From: an uncultured Pelagibacteraceae bacterium
GTDB taxonomy: Bacteria; Pseudomonadota; Alphaproteobacteria; Pelagibacterales; Pelagibacteraceae
Assembly (NCBI GenBank): GCA_902519375.1
Contig: CABYJS010000002.1
Coordinates: 1-64,000, forward strand
Direction of reading: 5' to 3'
DNA length: 64,000 nucleotides
Part shown: piece after piece, positions 19,364 to 28,517 of the stretch
Numbering within the stretch: the stretch's first letter is position 1
How the letters are laid out: every line of letters starts with the position of its first letter
The notes under the pieces: model-generated
Database searches by the model: none
What the model was told of the DNA's origin: nothing
The model's input: only the letters and a program-made list of their open reading frames with translations
Made by a program: the position numbers and the translations under genes

Positions 19364-20503
19364 ATGGTTAATAAAAATTTTGGTTTTGGGACACAAATAA
19401 GAAAATCTCCATATTTCGACTCAACTGTTAAATGGGGTGCAACTGGTTTTTCAGTTTATAATCATATGTATATCCCTAGAGATTTTGGAAGTCCTGAGCA
19501 AAATTTTTGGAATTTGATTGAAAAATCTATTCTTTGTGACGTTGCGGTTGAAAGACAGGTGGAAATTACAGGTCCAGATGCTTATAAATTTATACAATTA
19601 ATTACACCTAGAGATCTCTCAAAACTACAGATAGGACAATGTAAATATGTTTTAATCGTTAATGAAAAAGGTGGAATAATAAATGATCCTGTTCTTCTGA
19701 GATTGGGAAAAAATCATTTTTGGTTATCACTCGCCGATAGTGACGTTTTATTATGGGCGCAAGGTGTAGCTGTAAATTCAGCATTAAATGTTACAATTAA
19801 AGAGCCTGATGTATCTCCCCTACAGCTTCAAGGTCCCACTTCAGCTGCAATAATGGTTAATTTATTTGGTGATGGTATCAGAGATCTAAAATATTATTGG
19901 TTTAAAGAATGTCAATTAGATGGAATTCCATTAGTTATTTCAAGAACTGGTTGGTCGAGTGAATTTGGATATGAGATATTTTTAAGAGATGGTTCTAAAG
20001 GAAATGATCTTTATGAAAAAATAATGGAAGCAGGAAAAGAACATGGCCTGAAACCTGGTCATACATCCTCAATAAGAAGAATTGAGGGTGGAATGCTGTC
20101 CTATCATGCTGATGCAGATTTGGACACTAATCCGTTTGAACTAGGTTTAGATAGGCTGGTTAATCTAAATAGTGAAATTGATTTTATAGGAAAGAAGGCT
20201 TTAAAAAAGATAAAACAAGAGGGAATTAAAAGAAAACAAGTTGGGTTAGAATTAGATTGCTCACCTTTAGAGGGACCAAATACAACTTTCTGGTCAATTT
20301 TTAAAGATGGAAGAAAGATTGGTAAGGTTACTTCAGCAGTTTATTCACCTAGACTAAAAAAAAATATTGCACTTGCAATGGTAGAAGTTGACCATTCGGT
20401 AATTGGTAATAATTTAAAAGTTTCTACAAGTGATAAAGAAATTAATTCTACAGTAATTGAAAAACCTTTTTACGATCCTAAAAAGAAGATCGCCTCATCT
20501 TAA
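19364..20503 (+). CDS. GcvT-family aminomethyltransferase, DmdA-like demethylase
   Basis: VYNHMYIPRDF, CDVAVERQVEITGPDA, INDPVLLRL, FWLSLADSDVLLW, IEGGMLSY motifs. Confidence 0.8.
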   Translation: MVNKNFGFGTQIRKSPYFDSTVKWGATGFSVYNHMYIPRDFGSPEQNFWNLIEKSILCDVAVERQVEITGPDAYKFIQLITPRDLSKLQIGQCKYVLIVNEKGGIINDPVLLRLGKNHFWLSLADSDVLLWAQGVAVNSALNVTIKEPDVSPLQLQGPTSAAIMVNLFGDGIRDLKYYWFKECQLDGIPLVISRTGWSSEFGYEIFLRDGSKGNDLYEKIMEAGKEHGLKPGHTSSIRRIEGGMLSYHADADLDTNPFELGLDRLVNLNSEIDFIGKKALKKIKQEGIKRKQVGLELDCSPLEGPNTTFWSIFKDGRKIGKVTSAVYSPRLKKNIALAMVEVDHSVIGNNLKVSTSDKEINSTVIEKPFYDPKKKIASS

Positions 20504-21267
20504 GATTTTATATTATATCCTTTTCTCAGTACTGTAGTTACAATTATAATACAAACTGCCAAGAAGAAAATCATTGAACTAACACTTATCCAAATATTAA
20601 AATCTGAAACTCCATAGAATGCAAATCTTAAACCGTTAATCAAATAAACTACTGGATTAAAATAAGTTACTGTTTGCCAAATAGGTGGGAGCATGTCTAA
20701 TGAATATAAACTTCCACCCAAAAATACCATTGGAGTAATGACTAATGTTGGAATAACAGATAATTGTTCAAAATTAGAGCTCATCAAACCTATTAAAAAA
20801 CCAAATAAAGCAAATGTAAATGCAACTAGTATAAGTAAACAAATCATTAGAAGAGGTTTTTCAACATAAACTTCTACAAAAAACGTTGAGGTAAAAAAAA
20901 TTACCACGCCAACAATTAAGGTTTTGGTAGCCCCGGCTCCTACAAAAGCTAAGACAGTTTCGAAAGTTGATATTGGAGCAGCTAAAATTTCATATATAGT
21001 TCCATTAAATTTTGGGAAAAATATTCCAAAGGAAGTATTACTTATTGATTGAGTTAAGAGAGTTAACATCAACAAACCTGGCACTATGTAAGATCCATAA
21101 CTTATACCATCAATATTTTCTACATATCCACCAATCACTGAACCAAAAACAATAAAATATAATGAGGTTGATAACACTGGTGATATTAAGGATTGTAATA
21201 AAGTTCTTCTGAAACGATCCATTTCATGTAAGTAAATTGCTTTAAATCCTTGATAATTAAATTTCAT
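20500..21267 (-). CDS. ABC-2 type transporter permease
   Basis: Hydrophobic ABC-2 pattern, FFNPVVYLINGLRFAFYG; overlaps the ATPase gene. Confidence 0.88.
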   Translation of the reverse strand: MKFNYQGFKAIYLHEMDRFRRTLLQSLISPVLSTSLYFIVFGSVIGGYVENIDGISYGSYIVPGLLMLTLLTQSISNTSFGIFFPKFNGTIYEILAAPISTFETVLAFVGAGATKTLIVGVVIFFTSTFFVEVYVEKPLLMICLLILVAFTFALFGFLIGLMSSNFEQLSVIPTLVITPMVFLGGSLYSLDMLPPIWQTVTYFNPVVYLINGLRFAFYGVSDFNIWISVSSMIFFLAVCIIIVTTVLRKGYNIKS

Positions 21268-22192
21268 TATTTTCTCTCACTAGATTAACAAAAATTTTCT
21301 CTAAAGTACTTTGCTCTGTTTTTAGATCTCTTAGTTTTAATCCCGAGTCTTTTAAGTCTTGCAATAAATTAGTTATACCAGTCTGTTTTTCTCTAAGACT
21401 ATAAGTATAATCTACAGACATATTATTTTTTCTAAGCGTAAGATTATACTTATCAAGAGTAGGTGGTAAGTTCTCAATTTTTTCTTGTAGCTCAACTGTA
21501 AGCTTTTTATTGCCCATCTTTTTTAAAAGTTCTTCAGTTTTTTCAATTACAATAATTTCTCCTTGATTAATAACTCCAATCCGATCAGCAATTGCTTCTG
21601 CTTCTTCTATATAATGTGTAGTTAAAATTATTGTTACGCCTGTATCTCTTAAAGACTCTACTACTTTCCACATTTCTTGTCTTAATTCAACATCCACCCC
21701 AGCAGTGGGTTCGTCTAAAAATAATATATTTGGTTCATGAGATAAAGCTTTGGCAATTAGAACTCTTCTTTTCATCCCACCAGATAATTGTCTAAGTATT
21801 AAATTTTTTTTATCCCACAAACTTAACTGCTTTAAAATTTTTTCTATGTGATCAGGATCAGGCTTTTTTCCATAAAGTCCCCTAGAGTAAGATACATTAT
21901 TAAAAACAGTCTCAAATTGCTCTAGCGTTAACTCTTGTGGAACAATACCTATTCTTGCACGAGTTTCTCTGTAGTCATCTATAATATTAAAATTATCTAC
22001 CATAACTTTTCCTGATGATGGAGTAACAATTCCACAAATGATACTTATTAAAGTTGTCTTACCAGCACCATTAGGTCCAAGCATTGCAAAAATTTCACCT
22101 TTTTTGATATTCAAATTTATGTTTTTTAAGGCAGTAAAACCATTATTATAAATTTTTGAAAGGTCTTTGATTACTATTTGATTATCTGTCAT
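21257..22192 (-). CDS. ABC transporter ATP-binding protein
   Basis: GPNGAGKTT Walker A, LSGGMKRR signature, LFLDEPTAG Walker B. Confidence 0.95.
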   Translation of the reverse strand: MTDNQIVIKDLSKIYNNGFTALKNINLNIKKGEIFAMLGPNGAGKTTLISIICGIVTPSSGKVMVDNFNIIDDYRETRARIGIVPQELTLEQFETVFNNVSYSRGLYGKKPDPDHIEKILKQLSLWDKKNLILRQLSGGMKRRVLIAKALSHEPNILFLDEPTAGVDVELRQEMWKVVESLRDTGVTIILTTHYIEEAEAIADRIGVINQGEIIVIEKTEELLKKMGNKKLTVELQEKIENLPPTLDKYNLTLRKNNMSVDYTYSLREKQTGITNLLQDLKDSGLKLRDLKTEQSTLEKIFVNLVRENNEI

Positions 22193-22239
22193 TGAAACAG
22201 ACTTATAACTATTAATTTCCCTAATACAATCTAGTAATA

Positions 22240-23682
22240 TTAAAACCTTTTAGCCTTAAAAACTATTAATGGTAAAAAAGTTGCGATTATAAAAGATAAA
22301 AATAATAATGACTGTGACACAATTGGTGCAAACAATTCTTTAGGTAAAAGTATGCCAACTATTAAACTTTTTGAAAAATCAGGAACAGGAAACATCAAAA
22401 AGCCTCCAATCAATCCAATTATAATTGATATGTATGCAGTTTTTTCATTAATATTTTTATTATAAAAACTATAAAAAACGGTGAGTACAAAAGCGCAACA
22501 GAATAAATCAGCTAATAAAAATAGATATAAAATATCAAATCCTTTAGATGCAACAATAAAACAAATTAAAGATAAAAATAAAATTATATACTTTGAAAAA
22601 TTTAAATAATTTGTTTTTTTATTAAAATTAAACGTTGCTTTACCATCAACTACAATCAGACTTGATATTGCATTAACTAATGTGTCAACCGTTGAAATGG
22701 TAAGGGCTAATCCTAATGCGATTACAAATAATGATAATAATTCTGTTTGCTCTTTAAGCAATAAAGTAAAAAAACCTAGATCTGGTCTCATCGTTGGATC
22801 TATTGAAAAAGCAACCATTCCAGTAAAACCCATATAAAAAACTATAGGTATAATTATAAAAAAAGAAATAATTAAACTCTTTCTTAACGTTTCAAAATTT
22901 TTTGCAGCATATACTCTTTGCCAATTACCTTGATGAAATAAATTAGTTGCAGCAACTGCAATAAAAAAAGTCAGGCCGGCAGTATAGCTAGGAATATAAG
23001 ATGAGCTTAAAAGGTGCGGATTCTTTTTGCTTATAAATTCAAAAGAAAATTCAGACCCTGTAAATGAATTTATGTAAATTAGAGAAATTAACAAAAGAAT
23101 TCCAATAACAACCATTTGAATATTGTCAGTAAATATAGAGGCTCTTAAACCTCCATATAAAGTATAAACAAGAGTGGATACTAAGACAATTAAAGCGGTT
23201 ATCCAAAGCTCTGTGCCTGAAATATAATTAATTAAGACTGCTACTGCAGTTACTTCTGCACATAAAAAAATAAACATATAAAAAATTGTCATTAATAAAA
23301 TTAGTTTGAATAAACTTTTTCCAAACTTTTTACGCATAAACTCAATTAATGAGGATCCTTTGGGAAATTCTTTTCTTATTTTTTTTCCAAGATATATCAA
23401 AAAAAACATTGGAAATGCTGTACCTAGTGAATATCCTGTAATAGCTCCAATTCCACCCCATGTTGCAGCAGAGGCTGGACCAAATAAAATCCATGCTCCT
23501 AAAGCTGAAGCAGTTAAACTTGTTGTTAAAGAAAATAACCCAATATTTCTATTCGCAGTTAAATAATTGTTAAGACCTTGATTTTTTTTTGAATTATATA
23601 AGCCTAAAAAAACAAATATTAAACTTATAACAATAACAAATGTTAATGATGTTGATTGACTTAAAAAGTATGATTTATTCAT
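22240..23682 (-). CDS. thiV: Sodium:solute symporter, likely HMP/thiamine-precursor transporter (ThiV-like)
   Basis: SSS-family multi-TM protein; preceded by a TPP riboswitch. Confidence 0.8.
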   Translation of the reverse strand: MNKSYFLSQSTSLTFVIVISLIFVFLGLYNSKKNQGLNNYLTANRNIGLFSLTTSLTASALGAWILFGPASAATWGGIGAITGYSLGTAFPMFFLIYLGKKIRKEFPKGSSLIEFMRKKFGKSLFKLILLMTIFYMFIFLCAEVTAVAVLINYISGTELWITALIVLVSTLVYTLYGGLRASIFTDNIQMVVIGILLLISLIYINSFTGSEFSFEFISKKNPHLLSSSYIPSYTAGLTFFIAVAATNLFHQGNWQRVYAAKNFETLRKSLIISFFIIIPIVFYMGFTGMVAFSIDPTMRPDLGFFTLLLKEQTELLSLFVIALGLALTISTVDTLVNAISSLIVVDGKATFNFNKKTNYLNFSKYIILFLSLICFIVASKGFDILYLFLLADLFCCAFVLTVFYSFYNKNINEKTAYISIIIGLIGGFLMFPVPDFSKSLIVGILLPKELFAPIVSQSLLFLSFIIATFLPLIVFKAKRF

Positions 23683-23686
23683 TGTT

Positions 23687-23750
23687 TTCCCTTTCTGAAT
23701 TACCGGACAGGTTCTTAGGGTTTAATCTCAGTCTGTTAAGACACCCCTTT
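23687..23750 (-). promoter_or_regulatory. TPP riboswitch (Thi box)
   Basis: AAAGGGGTGTCTTAACAGACTGAGATTAAACCCTAAGAACCTGTCCGGTAATTCAGAAAGGGA matches GGGGUG..CUGAGA..ACCC..GAACCUG..GG.UAAU..AGGGA consensus. Confidence 0.92.
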
Positions 23751-23760
23751 AAAATAATAT

Positions 23761-24048
23761 TTACACTTTATTATCCATAATTTCAACCATACATTTGGTT
23801 GCATATTCTCTCCACTCAGCTGAGCTTTTATTTTTAAGACTATTGAGATGATTTCGATTATTTTGAATATCTTCTTTATGTTTAATTTTATCTTTTTCCT
23901 CTAAGTTTGCCTCCATGTTAGCTAGGTTAGTTTCCATAGCTTTTATCCAATTATTTCCTAACTCAATACACTTTTGATCATCTTTTTCATCACAGATTTG
24001 TTTAAAAAAATTGAAAATAACATCATCAGTCTTTACTGAGTTACTCAT
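23761..24048 (-). CDS. Hypothetical soluble protein (95 aa)
   Basis: ORF with ATG and no opposing gene; CDEKDDQKCIELGNNWIKAMETN. Confidence 0.55.
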   Translation of the reverse strand: MSNSVKTDDVIFNFFKQICDEKDDQKCIELGNNWIKAMETNLANMEANLEEKDKIKHKEDIQNNRNHLNSLKNKSSAEWREYATKCMVEIMDNKV

Positions 24049-24059
24049 TTTATGGAATG

Positions 24060-24239
24060 TTATTTTTTAAAACAATTATTTACTAAGATTGCCATTAAAA
24101 TCCACATCACAAAAACTTCACCATTTGTAAAAGTGTAATCTGCTCCAGCAAAACCAGCTACAAAATTTATTGCATAAATGATAATTGTAGAGACAACTAG
24201 ACTTACTATTAAGTTTATTAGGCCACTTATATACCTCAT
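24060..24239 (-). CDS. 59-aa small membrane protein
   Basis: Read directly: MRYISGLINLIVSLVVSTIIIYAINFVAGFAGADYTFTNGEVFVMWILMAILVNNCFKK*. Confidence 0.6.
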   Translation of the reverse strand: MRYISGLINLIVSLVVSTIIIYAINFVAGFAGADYTFTNGEVFVMWILMAILVNNCFKK

Positions 24240-24281
24240 AGTACTAGCTTATATATATTTATTACTAAATCAATTCTAAAT

Positions 24282-24743
24282 TTAATGAAGTGCTCTAAAC
24301 TTACTGTGACAAGCTTTACAATTAGCCCACATCATTTTTCCTAGAGATCCTTTTATATCATCTGAAGTTTCAATAATTTTAGTCAATTTAATCATGTCAT
24401 TAGATGATTTTGTCATTAAATTATTAAATTCATCTTTGTTTTCCCAGATGGCTGGTAAAGCTTCAGTTTTGAATCCTTCCTTTGAATTGTCAGGAAAATA
24501 TTCCAATAAATTTTTATAATTTTCACTCATTTCTAACATGAGACTTTTTGCTCTTTCAAAATCTCCCTGGGATGCAAACGTTTGCACTTTTTTGGCAGTG
24601 CTATAATTCTTACTAAATATAGCTTTTCTTCCTTTAATCAATTCTTCAGATGACAAATCTGAATTCGCAGGTTGAGAAAAGGTAATTGAAACTAAAATAA
24701 AGAAAATATATTTAAATATATTTATGTTATATTTTTTAATCAT
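24282..24743 (-). CDS. Cytochrome c' (class II cytochrome c)
   Basis: Signal peptide and C-terminal CKACHSKFR heme motif. Confidence 0.85.
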   Translation of the reverse strand: MIKKYNINIFKYIFFILVSITFSQPANSDLSSEELIKGRKAIFSKNYSTAKKVQTFASQGDFERAKSLMLEMSENYKNLLEYFPDNSKEGFKTEALPAIWENKDEFNNLMTKSSNDMIKLTKIIETSDDIKGSLGKMMWANCKACHSKFRALH

Positions 24744-25271
24744 ATGCGATTGACAAATAATCTAACAGAATATGGATCTATATCAAAAATATTTCATTGG
24801 TTAAGTGCCGCAGCTTTACTTATACAAATTCCATTAGGTTTTTACTTAGTTGATCTAGATTTTAGTGAAAAAAGATTAACTATAGAAAGTATTCATGTGG
24901 TACTAGGCTTGAGTTTATTCTATTTAACTTTGCTTAGATTAATTTATAAATTATTTAATCCTACTCCATCATTAGGCAATAGTATTTTTCCAGGACAAAG
25001 GTTAATAGCTAAATTAAATCATATTCTTTTATACGTAACAATTCTAGCCATTACAGTTTCTGGTGCTTTAAAAAAATTACTTAGCGGCGAAGTACTTGAT
25101 GTTTTTCTGATAAACATAGAAATAAAAGATAACTTTGAATTAGCAAAGTTATTTTATGATATGCATATTATAAGTAATTACACACTGATTACTTTGATTT
25201 TATTACATATTTTTGCTGTAGTTATTCACAAAGTTTTATTTAAAGAAAATTTACTTAAAAGAATTTTATAA
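24744..25271 (+). CDS. Cytochrome b561
   Basis: YGSISKIFHWLSAAALLIQIPLG, multi-TM with conserved histidines. Confidence 0.85.
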   Translation: MRLTNNLTEYGSISKIFHWLSAAALLIQIPLGFYLVDLDFSEKRLTIESIHVVLGLSLFYLTLLRLIYKLFNPTPSLGNSIFPGQRLIAKLNHILLYVTILAITVSGALKKLLSGEVLDVFLINIEIKDNFELAKLFYDMHIISNYTLITLILLHIFAVVIHKVLFKENLLKRIL

Positions 25272-25976
25272 CACTATGCAAATCAGTTTATCCGTAAACC
25301 TTAGAAAATTACTATATTTAGAATTAATTTCTTTAATTCCTTTTGAAATTTCTTCTTCACTCAAAGTCAATAAAGTAGATATATATCTTTCTTTAATCAT
25401 CCTCAAATAATCCTTTTTTGATATTTTTACATTATAAGTAAATCTTCTTTTTTTCTTAATTGAATATATTTCTGAAATAAACTTTAGTATTTTCTTATCT
25501 CTTTTTAAAGATTTTGTGAGTTTTTTTTTCATTAGATCAAAGGTTGGTAATTTATTTTTATTTGTATCTAAAGCAAATATAAAAATTTTTCCATTTTGAT
25601 TTAAATTTTTTTTAGATAAATCTAATAATTTTTTAATTTGTTTAAGACTAAACAAATGAATTGTTTGTTTAATTAAGATTAAATCAAATTTATAATTTTT
25701 TTTTAAAAAGAATGATGAAGCGCTTATCTTTTTAAATTTAATCCTTTTGTCTCTATCTTTATGGGCTATTATGTCTATTCCAAGTGGCTTGTTTTTTAAT
25801 TTCAAATTTGAACTTAAATTGCCTAAAATTTTTCCTCGTCCACAGCCAATATCTAAGATTTTTGAATTTGAATTTACTTTAATGTGTCTAATTAAGAATT
25901 TGTTAAATGACTTAATATATTCGTTTGAAGATAACCAAGTTTTATTATCCCAATTTTTAATGACAGTTGATACCAA
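25266..25976 (-). CDS. SAM-dependent methyltransferase
   Basis: ILDIGCGRGKIL motif I. Confidence 0.8.
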   Translation of the reverse strand: MVSTVIKNWDNKTWLSSNEYIKSFNKFLIRHIKVNSNSKILDIGCGRGKILGNLSSNLKLKNKPLGIDIIAHKDRDKRIKFKKISASSFFLKKNYKFDLILIKQTIHLFSLKQIKKLLDLSKKNLNQNGKIFIFALDTNKNKLPTFDLMKKKLTKSLKRDKKILKFISEIYSIKKKRRFTYNVKISKKDYLRMIKERYISTLLTLSEEEISKGIKEINSKYSNFLRFTDKLICIVL

Positions 25977-26418
25977 ATTTTTTTAATCTCCAATAATTGT
26001 AGGGCCAAGGTGTTAAAAAACCAACTATAAGCATTATAGGTATAACCCACCAGGTTAATATAGCTCCTCCCGTCAAAAAATAATCTGTCAAGTTCATTGT
26101 TGTTTCCATGCTAATCATTGAAATTAAACTCATACCCAAAGCTGTATTAAGTGCTTTATTAAAACTCAGGTTTTGTTTCATTAAGATTATCGTCTCAAGA
26201 AATATACTTGTTACCAAACCGTTAATAATTGCAAGAATCATTATTCCTAAAACTGGAAATGGTATTTTAGAAATTTGAAAAAATAAAATAGTTCCAAAAT
26301 CCCCAATTGAGCAACCCAATAAACACCATGCGGTATTTTTTGCACTTTGTTTCCAAGTGTTGAAACATTGCCAGTCAAAAGTGGTTGATTCCATAATTTT
26401 ATGATAATAATTATTCAT
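25957..26418 (-). CDS. DUF4396 membrane protein
   Basis: SAKNTAWCLLGCSIGDFGTI, ETTMNLTDYFLTGG. Confidence 0.75.
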   Translation of the reverse strand: MNNYYHKIMESTTFDWQCFNTWKQSAKNTAWCLLGCSIGDFGTILFFQISKIPFPVLGIMILAIINGLVTSIFLETIILMKQNLSFNKALNTALGMSLISMISMETTMNLTDYFLTGGAILTWWVIPIMLIVGFLTPWPYNYWRLKKFGINCH

Positions 26419-27097
26419 GATTTTTAAACAAGTTTTTGATAAAGAATCTAGTACTTACACTTACTTAATTGCCTCAGCCGAAGGAAGAGAAGCTCTTATT
26501 ATTGATCCAGTATTAGAAAACGTTGAAGATTATATAAAATTATTAAATCAATTAAATTTAAAATTAGTTAAAGTTATAGATACTCATATTCATGCTGACC
26601 ATGTAACTGGTGCTGGAAAATTAAGAGACAAAACAAAATGTGCAACTATAATGGGTGAACATACCCCAACAGATGCAGTAGAGATTAAGGTTAAAGATGA
26701 AGAAATAATTCAATTAGATCAATTAAAAATCAAAGCTATTTATACTCCTGGACACACGTCAGATAGTTTTAGTTTTTTAATGGACAACTATTTATTTTCT
26801 GGAGACACTCTACTTATAAATGGAACTGGAAGAACAGATTTTCAGAATGGTAGTTCTACTGATGCTTACAATTCAATTTTTAATAGACTTCTGAAACTTC
26901 CTGATGAAACTCTTTTATACCCTGCTCATGATTATAAAGGTCAAACTGTTAGCACAATTGGAAAAGAAAAGAGATCAAATCCAAGGTTACAAGTAAGTAA
27001 TGTTAATGAATATATTGATTTAATGAACAATCTTAATTTAAAAAAACCTTCAAAAATTGAGTACAACGTTGCAAACAATCTTAAGTTAGGTATTTAA
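26417..27097 (+). CDS. MBL-fold hydrolase (ETHE1/persulfide dioxygenase-like)
   Basis: DTHIHADHVTGAG, YTPGHTSDSFSF, LYPAHDYKG. Confidence 0.9.
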   Translation: MIFKQVFDKESSTYTYLIASAEGREALIIDPVLENVEDYIKLLNQLNLKLVKVIDTHIHADHVTGAGKLRDKTKCATIMGEHTPTDAVEIKVKDEEIIQLDQLKIKAIYTPGHTSDSFSFLMDNYLFSGDTLLINGTGRTDFQNGSSTDAYNSIFNRLLKLPDETLLYPAHDYKGQTVSTIGKEKRSNPRLQVSNVNEYIDLMNNLNLKKPSKIEYNVANNLKLGI

Positions 27098-27490
27098 AAT
27101 CTTAATTGATGATTTTATAGCTTCGTAAATTAAGTCTTCAGTTGTTTCACCAACACTTCTATATATCTCTTTATTATCTTTAAAGATTAAAAGTGTAGTT
27201 TGATATTGAACTTTTAATAATTCAGCTATTTCTTTATTTGTTACATCAAACGAAAAATACTCAATATTGTCAAATTTGATATCTGATAACTCATTTTCAT
27301 TTTTAGCTTTGTTAAGAATTTTCATCTGACCAGCACAAGATGAACAATATTTAATCCAAGAACTTACTACAACAAATTTACCATCTGACTGGGCTTTATC
27401 GAACAACTCCTTATTAAAAGTTGTCTGTTTCTCCATCGCGTTGATGCTAAAGGCTATTACACAAAAAATAGATATTAAAATTTTTTTCAT
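27086..27490 (-). CDS. Thioredoxin-fold exported protein
   Basis: Signal peptide; KYCSSCAGQMK active-site-like CxxC. Confidence 0.75.
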   Translation of the reverse strand: MKKILISIFCVIAFSINAMEKQTTFNKELFDKAQSDGKFVVVSSWIKYCSSCAGQMKILNKAKNENELSDIKFDNIEYFSFDVTNKEIAELLKVQYQTTLLIFKDNKEIYRSVGETTEDLIYEAIKSSIKILNT

Positions 27491-27496
27491 AAGAAT

Positions 27497-27811
27497 TTAT
27501 ACAACAAAAATTAAAAACCAGTAAGAAGCTAATCCAGAAAAAATTGTCGCAATAATGTTTCTTGTAAAGATACCTATACCAGTTGCAATTATTGCTGCTA
27601 AAATTTTTGGATTGTCTTCAATTAAAATTGACCCAGAGTTATCTAAAAAAATAGCTGGAAATATAATTGCAGGAAAAATTGCTGTAGGGACATAAGACAA
27701 AACTTCCCTTACTCTATCGTTAAACATTTCTTTTTTTAGAAGTGCAACCATAGAAAACCTTGTGAGAAATGTAATTAGGCCACAATAAATAATTAAAGCC
27801 CATTCAGTCAT
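27497..27811 (-). CDS. azlD: AzlD family branched-chain amino acid exporter subunit
   Basis: Small 4-TM protein adjacent to azlC; TFLTRFSMVALL, YVPTAIFPAIIFP. Confidence 0.85.
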   Translation of the reverse strand: MTEWALIIYCGLITFLTRFSMVALLKKEMFNDRVREVLSYVPTAIFPAIIFPAIFLDNSGSILIEDNPKILAAIIATGIGIFTRNIIATIFSGLASYWFLIFVV

Positions 27812-28499
27812 AATTTTTTTTATTTTTTGTTAATATCAAAGCAACACATAGTCCAGCTAATGCTGCCACTATAACATAAGCTTTATAAGGAATATAATCA
27901 TACCCTAAAGTAGCAATTAAACCTGAGGTTATCATAACAATAACATTTATGATTTTTCTAAAATCATTTACTAATAATGCTAAAAAAGTTAAAGGTACTG
28001 CAAAACTTAATCCAAGTTTTTCAGGTATACTTTCGCCCAATATAATACCCAAAACTGTAGATGATTGCCAAATTACCCAACAAGTAACTCCACCACCTAT
28101 TAAATGGAAATATTTATTTTTATCTTGGTTTTTTTTAAAGTATTGATTTGATAGAGCAAAAGCTTGGTCAATTAAAAAATATGAAATTATAATTTTCCAG
28201 ATCAATTTTAAATCAGAAACATGTTCAGAGATGACTGCACCATAAAGTAGGTGCCTTGAATTAACTGCTCCAACCGAACTAATTATTATAAGTGAAGATG
28301 CTCCACCAGAAAAAAGTTGAATGAGAACTATTTGTGATGCACCACCAAAAATTATTAGCGACATTCCCATTGTAGCTAGAGGACTAAAACCAATATCTAT
28401 AGCTAAAATTCCAAATATTAATCCAAATGGAACTACTGGTATCATAAATGGACTTACATCAACGATACCTTTGCAAAAAACTTGTAAATTAGTTTTCAT
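27804..28499 (-). CDS. azlC: AzlC family branched-chain amino acid exporter
   Basis: PVVPFGLIFGILA, GGASQIVLIQL, NSRHLLYGA. Confidence 0.9.
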   Translation of the reverse strand: MKTNLQVFCKGIVDVSPFMIPVVPFGLIFGILAIDIGFSPLATMGMSLIIFGGASQIVLIQLFSGGASSLIIISSVGAVNSRHLLYGAVISEHVSDLKLIWKIIISYFLIDQAFALSNQYFKKNQDKNKYFHLIGGGVTCWVIWQSSTVLGIILGESIPEKLGLSFAVPLTFLALLVNDFRKIINVIVMITSGLIATLGYDYIPYKAYVIVAALAGLCVALILTKNKKNYD

Positions 28500-28517
28500 T
28501 TTATAAAAGGCTTTCTA

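Noticed and set aside
23306-23566. 86-aa + ORF
   Set aside because: Antisense shadow of the SSS symporter
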